Part shown: positions 1 through 8,247 of the stretch, piece after piece
Numbering within the stretch: position 1 is the stretch's first letter
Layout of the letters: each line of letters opens with the position of its first letter
Assembly (NCBI GenBank): GCA_002278985.1
Contig: NCJP01000004.1
Coordinates: forward strand, 1-18,835
Direction of reading: 5' to 3'
Length of the DNA stretch: 18,835 nucleotides
DNA from: Erythrobacter sp. 34-65-8
GTDB lineage: Bacteria; Pseudomonadota; Alphaproteobacteria; Sphingomonadales; Sphingomonadaceae
Notes under the pieces: generated by a model
Database searches by the model: none
Told to the model about the DNA's origin: nothing
The model's input: only the letters and a program-made list of their open reading frames with translations
Made by a program: the position numbers and the translations under genes

Positions 1-711
1 CGCATCGGCCGCCAGCCCGAGGGCGCTGCGTACCCGCGCCGCAATGTCGCTCTCCTGCCAACCGGCCGGGCCGTGCCACAGGTCCCGCGCTTCAGCGCAC
101 CGCATCAGCCACTTGCGCGTGCCGTCCGGGCCAAGGCGCACGCTCAGCATCTCGATCGCATCGGTCAGGTCACGCTCGCCGTGCGCCTCCCAGTCGGCCA
201 GCAGCGCGGCAAGCACCTCGTGCGCCAGCAGGTCGCGGTCGCGGTCCTCCATCGGGCGCGTGCCCGGGACCAGCCCGGCTTCCTCCGGAAATGCCGCGAG
301 CAACCACTGCGAAAAGGCGTGAATGGTGTCGATCCGCAGCCCGCCGCCGGGGCAGTCCAGCACGCGGGCGAACAGGCTGCGCGCCCGCTCGCGCGTCGCA
401 GGGCCGTTGTCGGCCCCCAGCGCCACCAGATCGGCCCCGAGCTGCGTGTCGGGCATCCGCACCCAGTTGGCCAGCACCTCGCTCACCCGCACCGCCATTT
501 CCGCAGCACCGGCCTTGGTGAAGGTCAGGCACAGTATCTGTTCGGGAGCGACATCCTCGCGCAGCAGCAACCGCAGCACGCGGGCGGACAGAACCTGCGT
601 CTTGCCTGTGCCAGCCGAGGCGGACAGCCAGACGTTATCCAGCGGGTTGACCGCCGGCAGCTGGTTGCCCTGAAGCGGGAACACCCGCCCGGTATTGCCT
701 GCGCCGCTCAT
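1..711 (-). CDS. addA: AddA helicase-nuclease subunit, N-terminal part (cut by window edge)
   Basis: AddA is the UvrD/RecB-like helicase and nuclease subunit of AddAB, which resects double-strand breaks for RecA. Only the first 237 codons are present; the frame stays open to base 1. Seen directly: Walker A ASAGTGKT at residues 31-38, motif Ia LTFTKAGAAEM at about 62-72, and IDTIHAFSQ at 127-135, all typical of superfamily 1A helicases of the RecB/AddA type. The ATG at 711 overlaps the addB stop as ATGA, which fixes the start and implies translational coupling. The C-terminal helicase motifs and the nuclease domain lie outside the window, so integrity of the full gene cannot be judged. Confidence 0.93.
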   Translation of the reverse strand, partial: MSGAGNTGRVFPLQGNQLPAVNPLDNVWLSASAGTGKTQVLSARVLRLLLREDVAPEQILCLTFTKAGAAEMAVRVSEVLANWVRMPDTQLGADLVALGADNGPATRERARSLFARVLDCPGGGLRIDTIHAFSQWLLAAFPEEAGLVPGTRPMEDRDRDLLAHEVLAALLADWEAHGERDLTDAIEMLSVRLGPDGTRKWLMRCAEARDLWHGPAGWQESDIAARVRSALGLAADA

Positions 712-3680
712 TCCTCGCGCCCCATCCATTCATCCAGCCGCATCAGCTGGTCATACGTGGCATAACCCTTTGCATCGGGGTTCAGGCGGGCGGTGAACGG
801 CTGGTCGCCGAGGATCCATTGGTCGAGCGCCTCGTCGAGATATCGCTGCGCCTGAGGCAGGAAGTCTGCGGCTGGAATGCCCGTGCGATTCGCGCCGACC
901 AGCAGCGGCGTATCGCGATATCCGAAACCGGTTTCGCTCTTGTCGCTCTTGCCCAGCGACCAGTATTCGAACCCGGTCGCCTGGCCGGTCACGTCCTTGA
1001 ACCCGCCCGCCTCGACGATCAGGCCGAGTGTCCCGAGCTGGAGGGCAAAACCATCTTCCACCTGCTTGCGACTGGGAGGTTTTCCGGTCTTGTAGTCGAT
1101 CACCACGAAGCTGCCGTCCGCGCACCGGTCAATCCGGTCGATGCGGCCGAAAACGCGCACGCCACGCAAGTGCATATGGCCCCACTGCTCCCACCTGAAC
1201 GGTGCGCGTGATCCATCTCGGGCGATCTCCCCCTCAACCCATTCGAGCGCTTTCAGCAGCCGCGGGCGCCACAATGCGCGGGTAAGCGGGTGCGCGTTCA
1301 TCGCTTCGAGCTCAGCAGCCGCAATGTCGGCCAGCGATCCCTTTCCGTCGTGCCACTTTTCGAGAATCGCGTGGGCCAGCTGGCCCTGCCAGGCCGGGGT
1401 CGGCTCGGCATCAAGCGGCTCCAGTTCCTTGAGCCGCAGGATGGCCGAGGCATAGAACTGGTAAGGATCGGAACGCAGCCGGTCGAGCGCGGTCACGCTC
1501 ACATCGACCTTGCGCTGTTCCGGCGAAGGACGCGGCTCGGGCCGCTGGTACCGCTCCGCCGGTTGGGCCCAGTCGATTGCACCCGCCCAGGAGACTGGCG
1601 ACGGATCGAGATGCCGCTCCAGCAGGTCTTCTCCCAGCAGGGCCCGGACCCGCAGCAGAAAGCGCGAAGGGATCGTGGGACCACTCTCGTCCCGCTGGGC
1701 GTGGGTCAGGACCACGTCCGGCGCGCCGAGCATGGCGGCTAGATCATGGGCGGACAGGCCGATCCGGAAGTCCGCCCCCGGCACCCCGAGCGCACGCAGG
1801 ACCGACGGCGCGACCAGCGGGTCAGTCGCCGGGCGGGCTGGCCAGACAGCCTCGTTCAGGCCAGCACAGATGGCGAGGTCGGCACGAGCCATCCGCGCCT
1901 CCAGCAAGCCGTAGATGGCGACGCGCGGGTGGCCGCCATAGGGCGGGCGGACGGCGACCTGCTCCATCGCATCGCGCAACACGGCATGGAGATCGCCCCG
2001 TTCGACGACCGTGCCAACCTCGCGCGCCTGCTCGCGCAAGTCCTCGACGAAGCGGGCCAGTGCGCGGCCATCCTCGCGTGCCCACAGGGCTTCGCCGCAC
2101 AGGGCCTCACCGGCTTCGGCAAGCCAGTCAAGCCACTGCGCCAGGGATGCTTCCTGCGCGGCGCAGATTGGCGCCAGCAGGGGCTCAACCCCGCCCCACC
2201 ATTCCCGGACCTTCGCTTCCTCTGCGGAGTCAGCCAGCGCGGCGAGGCCCGGCTCACTTCGGGGGCCGCGCAGGGCCAGCTCGAAAGCCCGGACTGAACC
2301 GAGCCAGTCACCCCGGCCTTCACCAATCCGCACCAGCGGATGGCTCAGCAGCCCCACCAGCGGCACGGGGGCGGCATCATCCCCTGCCGTTTCGGCCAGC
2401 AGCAGAAACAGGCGACCGGCCGCCGTCAACGACAGGGGGCGGCCTGCGGAATCGTCTGCCACCACGTTCCAGCGGCGCAAATGGCTGGCGACCCGTCGGG
2501 CCAGCGCGCGGTCAGGCGTGACCACGGCCACGCGCCGCTCAGGCACTTCCAGCGCCTCGCGCACCAGCAGCGCGATTGCCTGAGCCTCGCTTTCGGGATT
2601 GGCCGCCTCGACCAGCCGCACCCCGGCGAGACGGCGGCGATCGGGCGGCAGGCCGACCCAGCTCTTGCTGGCCTCGGGCGGCAGGAACAGGCTCGAGAGG
2701 GCATGGCTGCGATCAGGGTCGGCCGCCGACAGCCCGCGCCGGTGCCACGGCTGCACTTCCTCGCGCGCCACGCCCATGCGGTTGAGCAGGAGCTTGAGAT
2801 GGTACTGCGGATGGGTCACCGCATCGCCGCGGCCGAACGGTGGCTGGCCAGGTTCCTCCGGCGCGCCCGCCACGCCCAGCTCGTCCCACACCGTGCCATC
2901 GAGCGAGAGGTCGAGGTCAGGCAGGACGACAGAGCCCTGCGGCAGGTCAGCGACAACCCGCAGGAGCCGGGCCAGGGCCGGGGCTGCGCTGGTTACCCCG
3001 GCGGCCACGATCGGGCTGGCGGGCGGCACATCCTGCCAGCGCGCAGCGGCCCGGCGGAACAGCAGGTTGCGCCGCTGCGCCGCATCGACTTGCGCGCGCT
3101 GAGCCAGTTCGGCCAGCCAGAGCTGCTGCACGGTGGCGAACGTGTGCAGGTTCTTCTGCCAGTGCTCCGAAAGGTCCTTCTCGAACAGGTCGAGCACCCG
3201 GTCAGCAAGCAGGTCTTCCGGCGCGATCTCTTCCGCCAGCAGCCGGTCCATCGTCCGGGCCAGATCTGCCGCCAGCCGCAGCAGGGCGCTTCCGCCGGGT
3301 GCCTTGTCACCCATGTGCGCGCGCAAAATCTCGGCAATTCTCAGCCAGCGGTAAGTCGGATCGCAGGCAGGCGGGATATCTGCCGCGCCCAGTGGATCGA
3401 GCAGGCTGCCGAGCGTCTCGTCGAGATCAAGATCGCCGACCGCGGCCATGCGCGGCATGAGGAGCCCCCCGCGTCCCTGCTCTCCGAAGTGACGGATGAA
3501 GGCTTCCTGCACGGTCCGCATGGCGCGGCTGCTCGGCAGCAGCAGGGTCAGCCGGGCAAGGCCCGTCTCGGGATCGGCATAACGCGGCACCAGCCCGGCC
3601 ACCAGCGCATCGGCAAAGCCACGATGGGCAGCAATCGAATAGACGCGCGGGCCCGGCCGGGAAGCGGGCCGCTCAGGCAC
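708..3680 (-). CDS. addB: AddB, double-strand break repair protein, alphaproteobacterial type
   Basis: Second subunit of the AddAB helicase-nuclease, about 990 aa, the usual size. I start it at GTG 3680, which overlaps the murU stop by 8 bases (GTGCCTGA). The frame is open further upstream, but that stretch is Arg/Pro-rich and lies over murU. The N-terminus has the family pattern YSIAAHRGFADAL followed by TLLLPSSRAMR and shows no Walker A, so the helicase-like half probably does not hydrolyse ATP. The C-terminus carries a PD-(D/E)xK nuclease signature: GRIDRID, then VVIDYKTG (Asp862, Lys864) and LQL (Gln881). The Fe-S cluster cysteines known from Bacillus AddB are not seen (SDPYQFYA where CPF is expected, and no Cys in the last 65 residues), as expected for this subtype. 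Confidence 0.94.
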   Translation of the reverse strand: MPERPASRPGPRVYSIAAHRGFADALVAGLVPRYADPETGLARLTLLLPSSRAMRTVQEAFIRHFGEQGRGGLLMPRMAAVGDLDLDETLGSLLDPLGAADIPPACDPTYRWLRIAEILRAHMGDKAPGGSALLRLAADLARTMDRLLAEEIAPEDLLADRVLDLFEKDLSEHWQKNLHTFATVQQLWLAELAQRAQVDAAQRRNLLFRRAAARWQDVPPASPIVAAGVTSAAPALARLLRVVADLPQGSVVLPDLDLSLDGTVWDELGVAGAPEEPGQPPFGRGDAVTHPQYHLKLLLNRMGVAREEVQPWHRRGLSAADPDRSHALSSLFLPPEASKSWVGLPPDRRRLAGVRLVEAANPESEAQAIALLVREALEVPERRVAVVTPDRALARRVASHLRRWNVVADDSAGRPLSLTAAGRLFLLLAETAGDDAAPVPLVGLLSHPLVRIGEGRGDWLGSVRAFELALRGPRSEPGLAALADSAEEAKVREWWGGVEPLLAPICAAQEASLAQWLDWLAEAGEALCGEALWAREDGRALARFVEDLREQAREVGTVVERGDLHAVLRDAMEQVAVRPPYGGHPRVAIYGLLEARMARADLAICAGLNEAVWPARPATDPLVAPSVLRALGVPGADFRIGLSAHDLAAMLGAPDVVLTHAQRDESGPTIPSRFLLRVRALLGEDLLERHLDPSPVSWAGAIDWAQPAERYQRPEPRPSPEQRKVDVSVTALDRLRSDPYQFYASAILRLKELEPLDAEPTPAWQGQLAHAILEKWHDGKGSLADIAAAELEAMNAHPLTRALWRPRLLKALEWVEGEIARDGSRAPFRWEQWGHMHLRGVRVFGRIDRIDRCADGSFVVIDYKTGKPPSRKQVEDGFALQLGTLGLIVEAGGFKDVTGQATGFEYWSLGKSDKSETGFGYRDTPLLVGANRTGIPAADFLPQAQRYLDEALDQWILGDQPFTARLNPDAKGYATYDQLMRLDEWMGREE

Positions 3681-4389
3681 TCCGCAGCGCCTCTTCGGTC
3701 GGGCCGATCGCCTGCGGCGTGCCAACCTCGAACCATAACCCGGTGAAGCTGGCCCCGAACAGCCGCCCTTCGGCAGCGGCGCGATCCCACAGCAGATTGG
3801 TGGAGAACCTGCCGGCCGGCGCATCGCGCAGCAGACGGTGCGATACCAGCTGGATGCCGGTGTAGATGAAGGGTGCTATCCGGCCCGGGCGGCGGCGGGC
3901 AAGCCGGCCAACCGGGTCCATGGTGAAATCCCCCTCGCCCCGGAAGTTGAGCGCCCGGGCATGGGGGACCACCAGCAGCAGGGCGTCCATCTCGGCCGGG
4001 TTCCAGCGCGTGGACAGATCGTGAAAGGCGCTGCGCGGGCCGTCGAGCCAGATATTGTCGGCGTTGAGGCAGAAGAACGGGTCAGGCAGATGCGGCAGGG
4101 CCTTGACCATCCCGCCGCCGGTTTCGAGCAATTCGGACCTCTCGTCGGAGACGATCACTGCCGGGCTGGCCCGAGACCCGAGGTGCGCCTCGAGTGCATC
4201 GGCCAGATAGTGGACATTGACCACAGCCCTGCCAACCCCGGCATCGGCCAGCCGGTCAAGCGCATGGTCGATCAGCGGCTTGCCGCCGACCCGGACCATC
4301 GGTTTGGGCTGAGTGGCGGTCAGCGGGCGCATCCGCTTGCCCAGCCCGGCGGCCATGACCATGGCCGTGTCGGACACAAGCCCGGTCAC
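3673..4389 (-). CDS. murU: N-acetylmuramate-1-phosphate uridylyltransferase (MurU-like nucleotidyltransferase)
   Basis: 238 aa sugar-phosphate nucleotidyltransferase. The N-terminus has the Rossmann-type signature MVMAAGLGKRMRPLT (residues 10-24) followed by KPM, with a metal-binding NADN at 109-112 and an LETGGG segment near 88-93. There is no left-handed beta-helix domain, so it is not GlmU. Next to an AmgK-type kinase the best call is MurU, which makes UDP-MurNAc from MurNAc-1-phosphate and bypasses de novo MurA/MurB synthesis. The start is GTG at 4389, overlapping the amgK stop as GTGA; an internal ATG just before the signature is less likely. Substrate is inferred from pairing and family, since glucose- and mannose-1-phosphate enzymes look similar. 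Confidence 0.85.
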   Translation of the reverse strand: MTGLVSDTAMVMAAGLGKRMRPLTATQPKPMVRVGGKPLIDHALDRLADAGVGRAVVNVHYLADALEAHLGSRASPAVIVSDERSELLETGGGMVKALPHLPDPFFCLNADNIWLDGPRSAFHDLSTRWNPAEMDALLLVVPHARALNFRGEGDFTMDPVGRLARRRPGRIAPFIYTGIQLVSHRLLRDAPAGRFSTNLLWDRAAAEGRLFGASFTGLWFEVGTPQAIGPTEEALRSA

Positions 4390-5375
4390 CGGACTCCGGC
4401 TCCATGTGCGGCACGCACTTCGTCCGGGATATTGGCCGAAAACCAGTCCGCTACCGGGCCGAGCGCCGGATGGGCGAGGTCACGCTCCAGCGCCTGCCAG
4501 ACACGCGGGATCAGCGAGAGATAGCGCGGCTTCCCGTCGCGCCGGGCCAGCCGGGTGAAAATCCCCACGATCTTGGCGTTGCGCTGCGCCCCGAGCAGGG
4601 CATAGTCGGCCTCGAACTGGTCGTCCGCCCCGGTCGAGGCGCGGTAACGGTCCAGCATCCGCCGCTCCAGTTCGGGGGCAACATCGCGCCGGGCGTCCTG
4701 CAGCAGCGATACGAGATCATAGGCCGGGTGGCCCACCAGCGCGTCCTGGAAGTCAATCAGGCCCTGCTCCCCGCTCCCGTCGGCAGCCGGGGACAGCAGC
4801 ATGATGTTTTCGGCATGGTAATCGCGCAGCACGGTCACACCGGGCTGCTGACGGTCCAGCAACGGAGCGAGCGCCTTGCCCCAGGCAGCGCGATAAGCCC
4901 CCACATCGGCCGCGATCTCCCGGGCCGGGCAATACCACTCGGTCAGCAGATCGGCTTCGCGGTGGTAAACCGACATATCGTAAGGCGCGAACGGCCCCGG
5001 CGGGGACTGGTGAAGCTGCACCAGGGCATCGATTGCCTGGGCATAGGCCTGTTCCTCGCCAGCCGGATTCGCATCGAGCCAGTCACGCATCCGGTCATTG
5101 CCGAAATCTTCAGTCAGAACCCAGCCTTCCGCCGGCTCGGCAGCGTGGATGGCAGGGGCGCGATGGCCGTGCTGTGCCAGCCAGCGCGCCACATCGAGGA
5201 AGGGCTGCGGATCCTCATGGGGTGGCGGAGCGTGCATCAGCATGGCCCGCCGCCCCCCGTCAGCCACACGGAAATAGCGCCGGAAAGAGGCATCCCCCGG
5301 GATGGGGTCAATGACCGCTCCGGCCCAGCCGGCGTGTTCCAAAAATGCGAAGAGGCCGTCAGGCAGATTGTTCAT
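4386..5375 (-). CDS. amgK: Anomeric MurNAc/GlcNAc kinase, aminoglycoside phosphotransferase fold
   Basis: 329 aa kinase of the APH/choline kinase fold. Seen: a GDASFRRYFRV nucleotide-loop segment (about 28-38), catalytic-loop RDYHAEN with Asp185 and Asn190, and the metal-binding LIDFQDA with Asp208. AmgK phosphorylates MurNAc at C1 in the cell-wall recycling route known from Pseudomonas and Caulobacter; MurU then acts on the product. The ATG at 5375 overlaps the tsaE stop (ATGA). The frame is open to an upstream ATG at 5498, but that extension is Arg/Cys-rich, overlaps tsaE and lacks family character, so I reject it. Assignment rests on fold plus the adjacent murU. Confidence 0.86.
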   Translation of the reverse strand: MNNLPDGLFAFLEHAGWAGAVIDPIPGDASFRRYFRVADGGRRAMLMHAPPPHEDPQPFLDVARWLAQHGHRAPAIHAAEPAEGWVLTEDFGNDRMRDWLDANPAGEEQAYAQAIDALVQLHQSPPGPFAPYDMSVYHREADLLTEWYCPAREIAADVGAYRAAWGKALAPLLDRQQPGVTVLRDYHAENIMLLSPAADGSGEQGLIDFQDALVGHPAYDLVSLLQDARRDVAPELERRMLDRYRASTGADDQFEADYALLGAQRNAKIVGIFTRLARRDGKPRYLSLIPRVWQALERDLAHPALGPVADWFSANIPDEVRAAHGAGVR

Positions 5376-5809
5376 GGCCAGCGGGTTAGCCAATCGGCCC
5401 CCGGACGAGCAATCGCAATCCGCCCTGCACCCACAGTTTGCAGCTCGATCGACAGGCATCCCGGCTCGTGCGCGAAGCCGCCGGCGTGGTCCGGCCATTC
5501 AGCGATCAGCGCGGCCCCATCGCGATAATCATCCAGCCCAAGCTCATGCGCATCTTCCGGGCGGCCGAGGCGATAGAAATCGGCGTGGATTACAGGCGGA
5601 TCAAGCGAGTCGTAGGTTTCGATCAGGGTAAAGGTCGGCGACGGGACCTCGCCCCGATGGCCGAGCGCCGCGATGATCGCCCGGGCCAGCGTCGTCTTGC
5701 CTGCACCCAGCCCGCCGGTAAGGGCGACGACGTCGCCCGGCCGCAGCCGCGCCGCTATCCGCGCGCCCAGGGCGTCCATCGCCGCAAGGTCAGGCAGATC
5801 GATGGTCAC
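5372..5809 (-). CDS. tsaE: TsaE, tRNA t6A37 threonylcarbamoyladenosine biosynthesis ATPase
   Basis: 145 aa P-loop ATPase. Walker A GGLGAGKTT lies at residues 32-40 and the family-specific SPTFTLIETY at 57-66, followed by HADFYRLG. TsaE works with TsaB and TsaD in the cytoplasm to transfer the threonylcarbamoyl group to A37 of ANN-decoding tRNAs. The start is GTG at 5809, overlapping the divL stop (GTGA). The tsaB and tsaD genes are not in this window. Length and motifs are normal. Confidence 0.95.
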   Translation of the reverse strand: MTIDLPDLAAMDALGARIAARLRPGDVVALTGGLGAGKTTLARAIIAALGHRGEVPSPTFTLIETYDSLDPPVIHADFYRLGRPEDAHELGLDDYRDGAALIAEWPDHAGGFAHEPGCLSIELQTVGAGRIAIARPGADWLTRWP

Positions 5810-8136
5810 GGCAGAGTGATCGTCACCGTGGTGCCCTCGCCCTGCCGGGAAAGGATTTCCATCCGCCCGCCGTGCGCCTCCACCAGCTGCCGCGCGAGCG
5901 GAATGCCCAGCCCCTGGCGCCGCTCGCCGGGATCGGCGCCCGGCCGCAGCGACCTGGCCAGTTCCTCCTTGCTCATGCCCCGGCCATTGTCGGACACGAC
6001 GATCCGCGCGGCGCCCTGCACCCGGGCAAGGTCGATCAACACCTTGCCACCCGCCGGTGTGGCCGCAATCGCGTTATCGAGGATGAGGCCGACCGCCTTG
6101 CCCAGCTGGCGCGGGTCTGCCTGGACCGTGCCGCTGGCCTTGCTGCCACGCAGGTCAAGGCTGAGCCCGGCATCGAGAATCGCCTTCTCGCGTTCACGCA
6201 CCAGTTGCGCCGCAAATCCGAACAGCTCCAGCCGTTCCTTGTTGAGCGGCATCAACCCTGCTTCGCTCTGCGACAGGTCCAGCACGTTTTCGACCTGTGC
6301 GGTCAGGCGTTCAACCGATTCGAGAATGGCCGCCACATAGTCATGCGCCTGGTCGCTGAGTTCGCCCGCCACCCCGCTGTGAAGCAGTTCGGCAAAACCG
6401 CCGATGGAGGTCAGCGGCGTGCGGAACTCGTAGCTCATGTTGGCGAGGAAACTGGTCTTGACCTGATCAGCCTGTTCGAGCGCCTGATTGCGTTCGCGCA
6501 GGGCGGATTCGGCCTGTTCGTTGGCCGTCACATCCAGCACGGTCAGAAGCCCGTTGCCATCGGGCAGCGGCACACCCGCGTATTCGAGCGTGCGCCCGTC
6601 CGCCAGCGCAATCCGGCCAGCCCGCTGCCGCCGGTCAAGCGTGGCCGCGCGGATCGTTTCGCCGATCAGGCTGGACTGCCCCGGCCGATGGAGATTGGGC
6701 GCAATGGCCGCGAGCAGGGCCTCGGCAGACGGGTGCGCGTCGAGCAGCTCAGGCTCCAGCCCCCAGGTGCCGGCGAAACTGCGGTTCCAGAGCTGGAGCT
6801 TCCCATCGGGCGCAAACACCGCCAGCGCTTCGAACAGGCTGTCGAAGGTGGCCGTGCGGGTGCGCAGCAGCGTGTCGCGGGTCGATGCCAGCGCCAGCTG
6901 TTCGGTCCGGTCCTCGGCGATCAGCACCATCCCCCCGTCGGGCATTGGCTGGGCGACGATCCTGAGGTGGGTACCATCGGACAGGGGCCAGGCCTCTTCC
7001 CGCGTCCCGCCACTGGTGAACCAGCCCACGTGCTCCGCCCGCCAGGCCGGAAAATCGCGCACTTCCGGTGTTCGCCCGGCCTCGCGCGCACCGCTGAGGA
7101 CGCGCTCGAATTCCAGCTTGATGCCGACCGCGCCGGGTGGAAGGGCGAAGATCCGCCCGAACGGCTGGTTGGCGAACACCAGCTGGCGCTTGCTGTCGAA
7201 CTGGGCAACCCCGACAGAAAGCTGGTCCAGCATCTGCCGCTGCGCTTCGCGGAAAGCGCGAAACTCGCGGCCCAGCTCTTCCATTTCCTCGATGTCGACT
7301 GCGTAACCGGCCACGCCTTCGCTGCCCAGCGGCAGGTCGCTGACCCGCAAGGCCCGCCGTTCCCCGCCGATCGTCGCGGCGACAATCCGCTCGATCGGCA
7401 TTTTCTGCGTGGCGGCCTGGCTGGCGATTTGTGCGGCGGACAGGCCGTCAACCGGTTCAACCAGTTCAATCCGGCCATCGACGACCGCTTCTGCGCTGTC
7501 TGCCCCCACGGCATCGACATAGGCCTGGTTGACCAGCCGCAGCGCGCCATCCTCGCCGCGAAACCACATCGGCATCGGCGCCGCCTCGATCAGGCCGACC
7601 AGCGCGGCGAAATCATTCCGCGCACGGTGCGCCTCGGCCCGCAGACGGGCAATTTCCGCTTCGGTGTCGCTGAAATCGAAGATCCAGACCAATGCCGCGC
7701 CGCCCGGTGATACCTGCGGATCGGCCAGCGCCCCGCGAAACGCCATGCTGCGCTGCGCCCCCGGCTGTGTCGCCACCATCCGGAAAGGGGCGGCGGTTTT
7801 CTGGGTGGTGCGGACCAGAAGCTCCAGCTCGCGCAGCTGGGTTTCGGTCAAACCCTTGCCCGGCCCGGCCGAGAGTTCGGACAGGAACTTGGGCGGCTTG
7901 TCGAGGTCGAGCCAGCTCGCCAGACGGTCCGACACCTCGATCCGGCCGTCAACACGCACCAGCATGGGAATGGCCGGTGCTTCCTCGATCATCCGCGCCA
8001 TCTGGCGCGCGGCCCGCCGGCCACTCTCGGCCCGCCGCGCCTTGCCGACCGACCACAGCACCGCCCAGCCCGCCGCCACGGTCCAGACGGCGAGCAGGAC
8101 CCCGATCAGGGTCAGTGCGGTGGGGGAAAGATCCAT
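5806..8136 (-). CDS. divL: DivL-type cell-cycle sensor pseudokinase (Tyr replaces phospho-acceptor His)
   Basis: 776 aa membrane-anchored histidine-kinase homologue. One transmembrane helix spans about residues 7-30, followed by PAS-like regions at roughly 180-290, 305-410 and 430-540. The dimerisation box reads FLANMSYEFRTPLTS, so the residue that is normally the phosphorylated His is Tyr569; its codon is TAC at 6432-6430. The ATPase domain keeps N (LILDNA, Asn688), G1 (SDNGRGM) and G2 (GLGIPLARQL). This Tyr substitution, single N-terminal helix, PAS array and size match Caulobacter DivL (769 aa, Tyr550), which modulates CckA and is controlled by DivK, thereby tuning CtrA. First gene of the coupled operon; its Shine-Dalgarno is weak. 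The call is by family resemblance, with no phosphotransfer implied. Confidence 0.88.
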   Translation of the reverse strand: MDLSPTALTLIGVLLAVWTVAAGWAVLWSVGKARRAESGRRAARQMARMIEEAPAIPMLVRVDGRIEVSDRLASWLDLDKPPKFLSELSAGPGKGLTETQLRELELLVRTTQKTAAPFRMVATQPGAQRSMAFRGALADPQVSPGGAALVWIFDFSDTEAEIARLRAEAHRARNDFAALVGLIEAAPMPMWFRGEDGALRLVNQAYVDAVGADSAEAVVDGRIELVEPVDGLSAAQIASQAATQKMPIERIVAATIGGERRALRVSDLPLGSEGVAGYAVDIEEMEELGREFRAFREAQRQMLDQLSVGVAQFDSKRQLVFANQPFGRIFALPPGAVGIKLEFERVLSGAREAGRTPEVRDFPAWRAEHVGWFTSGGTREEAWPLSDGTHLRIVAQPMPDGGMVLIAEDRTEQLALASTRDTLLRTRTATFDSLFEALAVFAPDGKLQLWNRSFAGTWGLEPELLDAHPSAEALLAAIAPNLHRPGQSSLIGETIRAATLDRRQRAGRIALADGRTLEYAGVPLPDGNGLLTVLDVTANEQAESALRERNQALEQADQVKTSFLANMSYEFRTPLTSIGGFAELLHSGVAGELSDQAHDYVAAILESVERLTAQVENVLDLSQSEAGLMPLNKERLELFGFAAQLVREREKAILDAGLSLDLRGSKASGTVQADPRQLGKAVGLILDNAIAATPAGGKVLIDLARVQGAARIVVSDNGRGMSKEELARSLRPGADPGERRQGLGIPLARQLVEAHGGRMEILSRQGEGTTVTITLP

Positions 8137-8196
8137 TCGCTGTCAGCTATGCGGTACTTGCCGCAGTTGCAACGGCGGCTGCGACCGAATGCACCA

Positions 8197-8228
8197 AACG
8201 CCGCCTCCCACGAATGGAAAGCGGCGTT
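8197..8228 (-). terminator. Hairpin after ahcY with UUCG tetraloop (weak terminator or mRNA-stabilising stem)
   Basis: Read on the minus strand this is a 14-bp stem: an AACGCCGC/GCGGCGTT outer part continuing inward with TTTCCA/TGGGAG (two G-U pairs), closed by a UUCG tetraloop. It starts 20 bases after the ahcY stop. The tail is TTTGG rather than a long U run, so termination is probably partial. It could let some ahcY transcripts read into divL or protect the ahcY 3' end. Confidence 0.55.
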
Positions 8229-8247
8229 CGATGGAACCAGCGCGGGC

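Noticed and set aside
2340..3746. 468-codon open frame opposite addB
   Set aside because: Shadow of addB with no recognisable domain and no ribosome site.
3681..3824. N-terminal extension of addB
   Set aside because: Arg/Pro/Gly-rich and lies wholly over murU; the GTG at 3680 fits the overlap pattern of the operon and the family N-terminus.
5872..7710. 612-codon open frame on the plus strand opposite divL
   Set aside because: Antisense shadow caused by high GC; composition lacks domain character, while the opposite strand encodes a clear kinase with all motifs.
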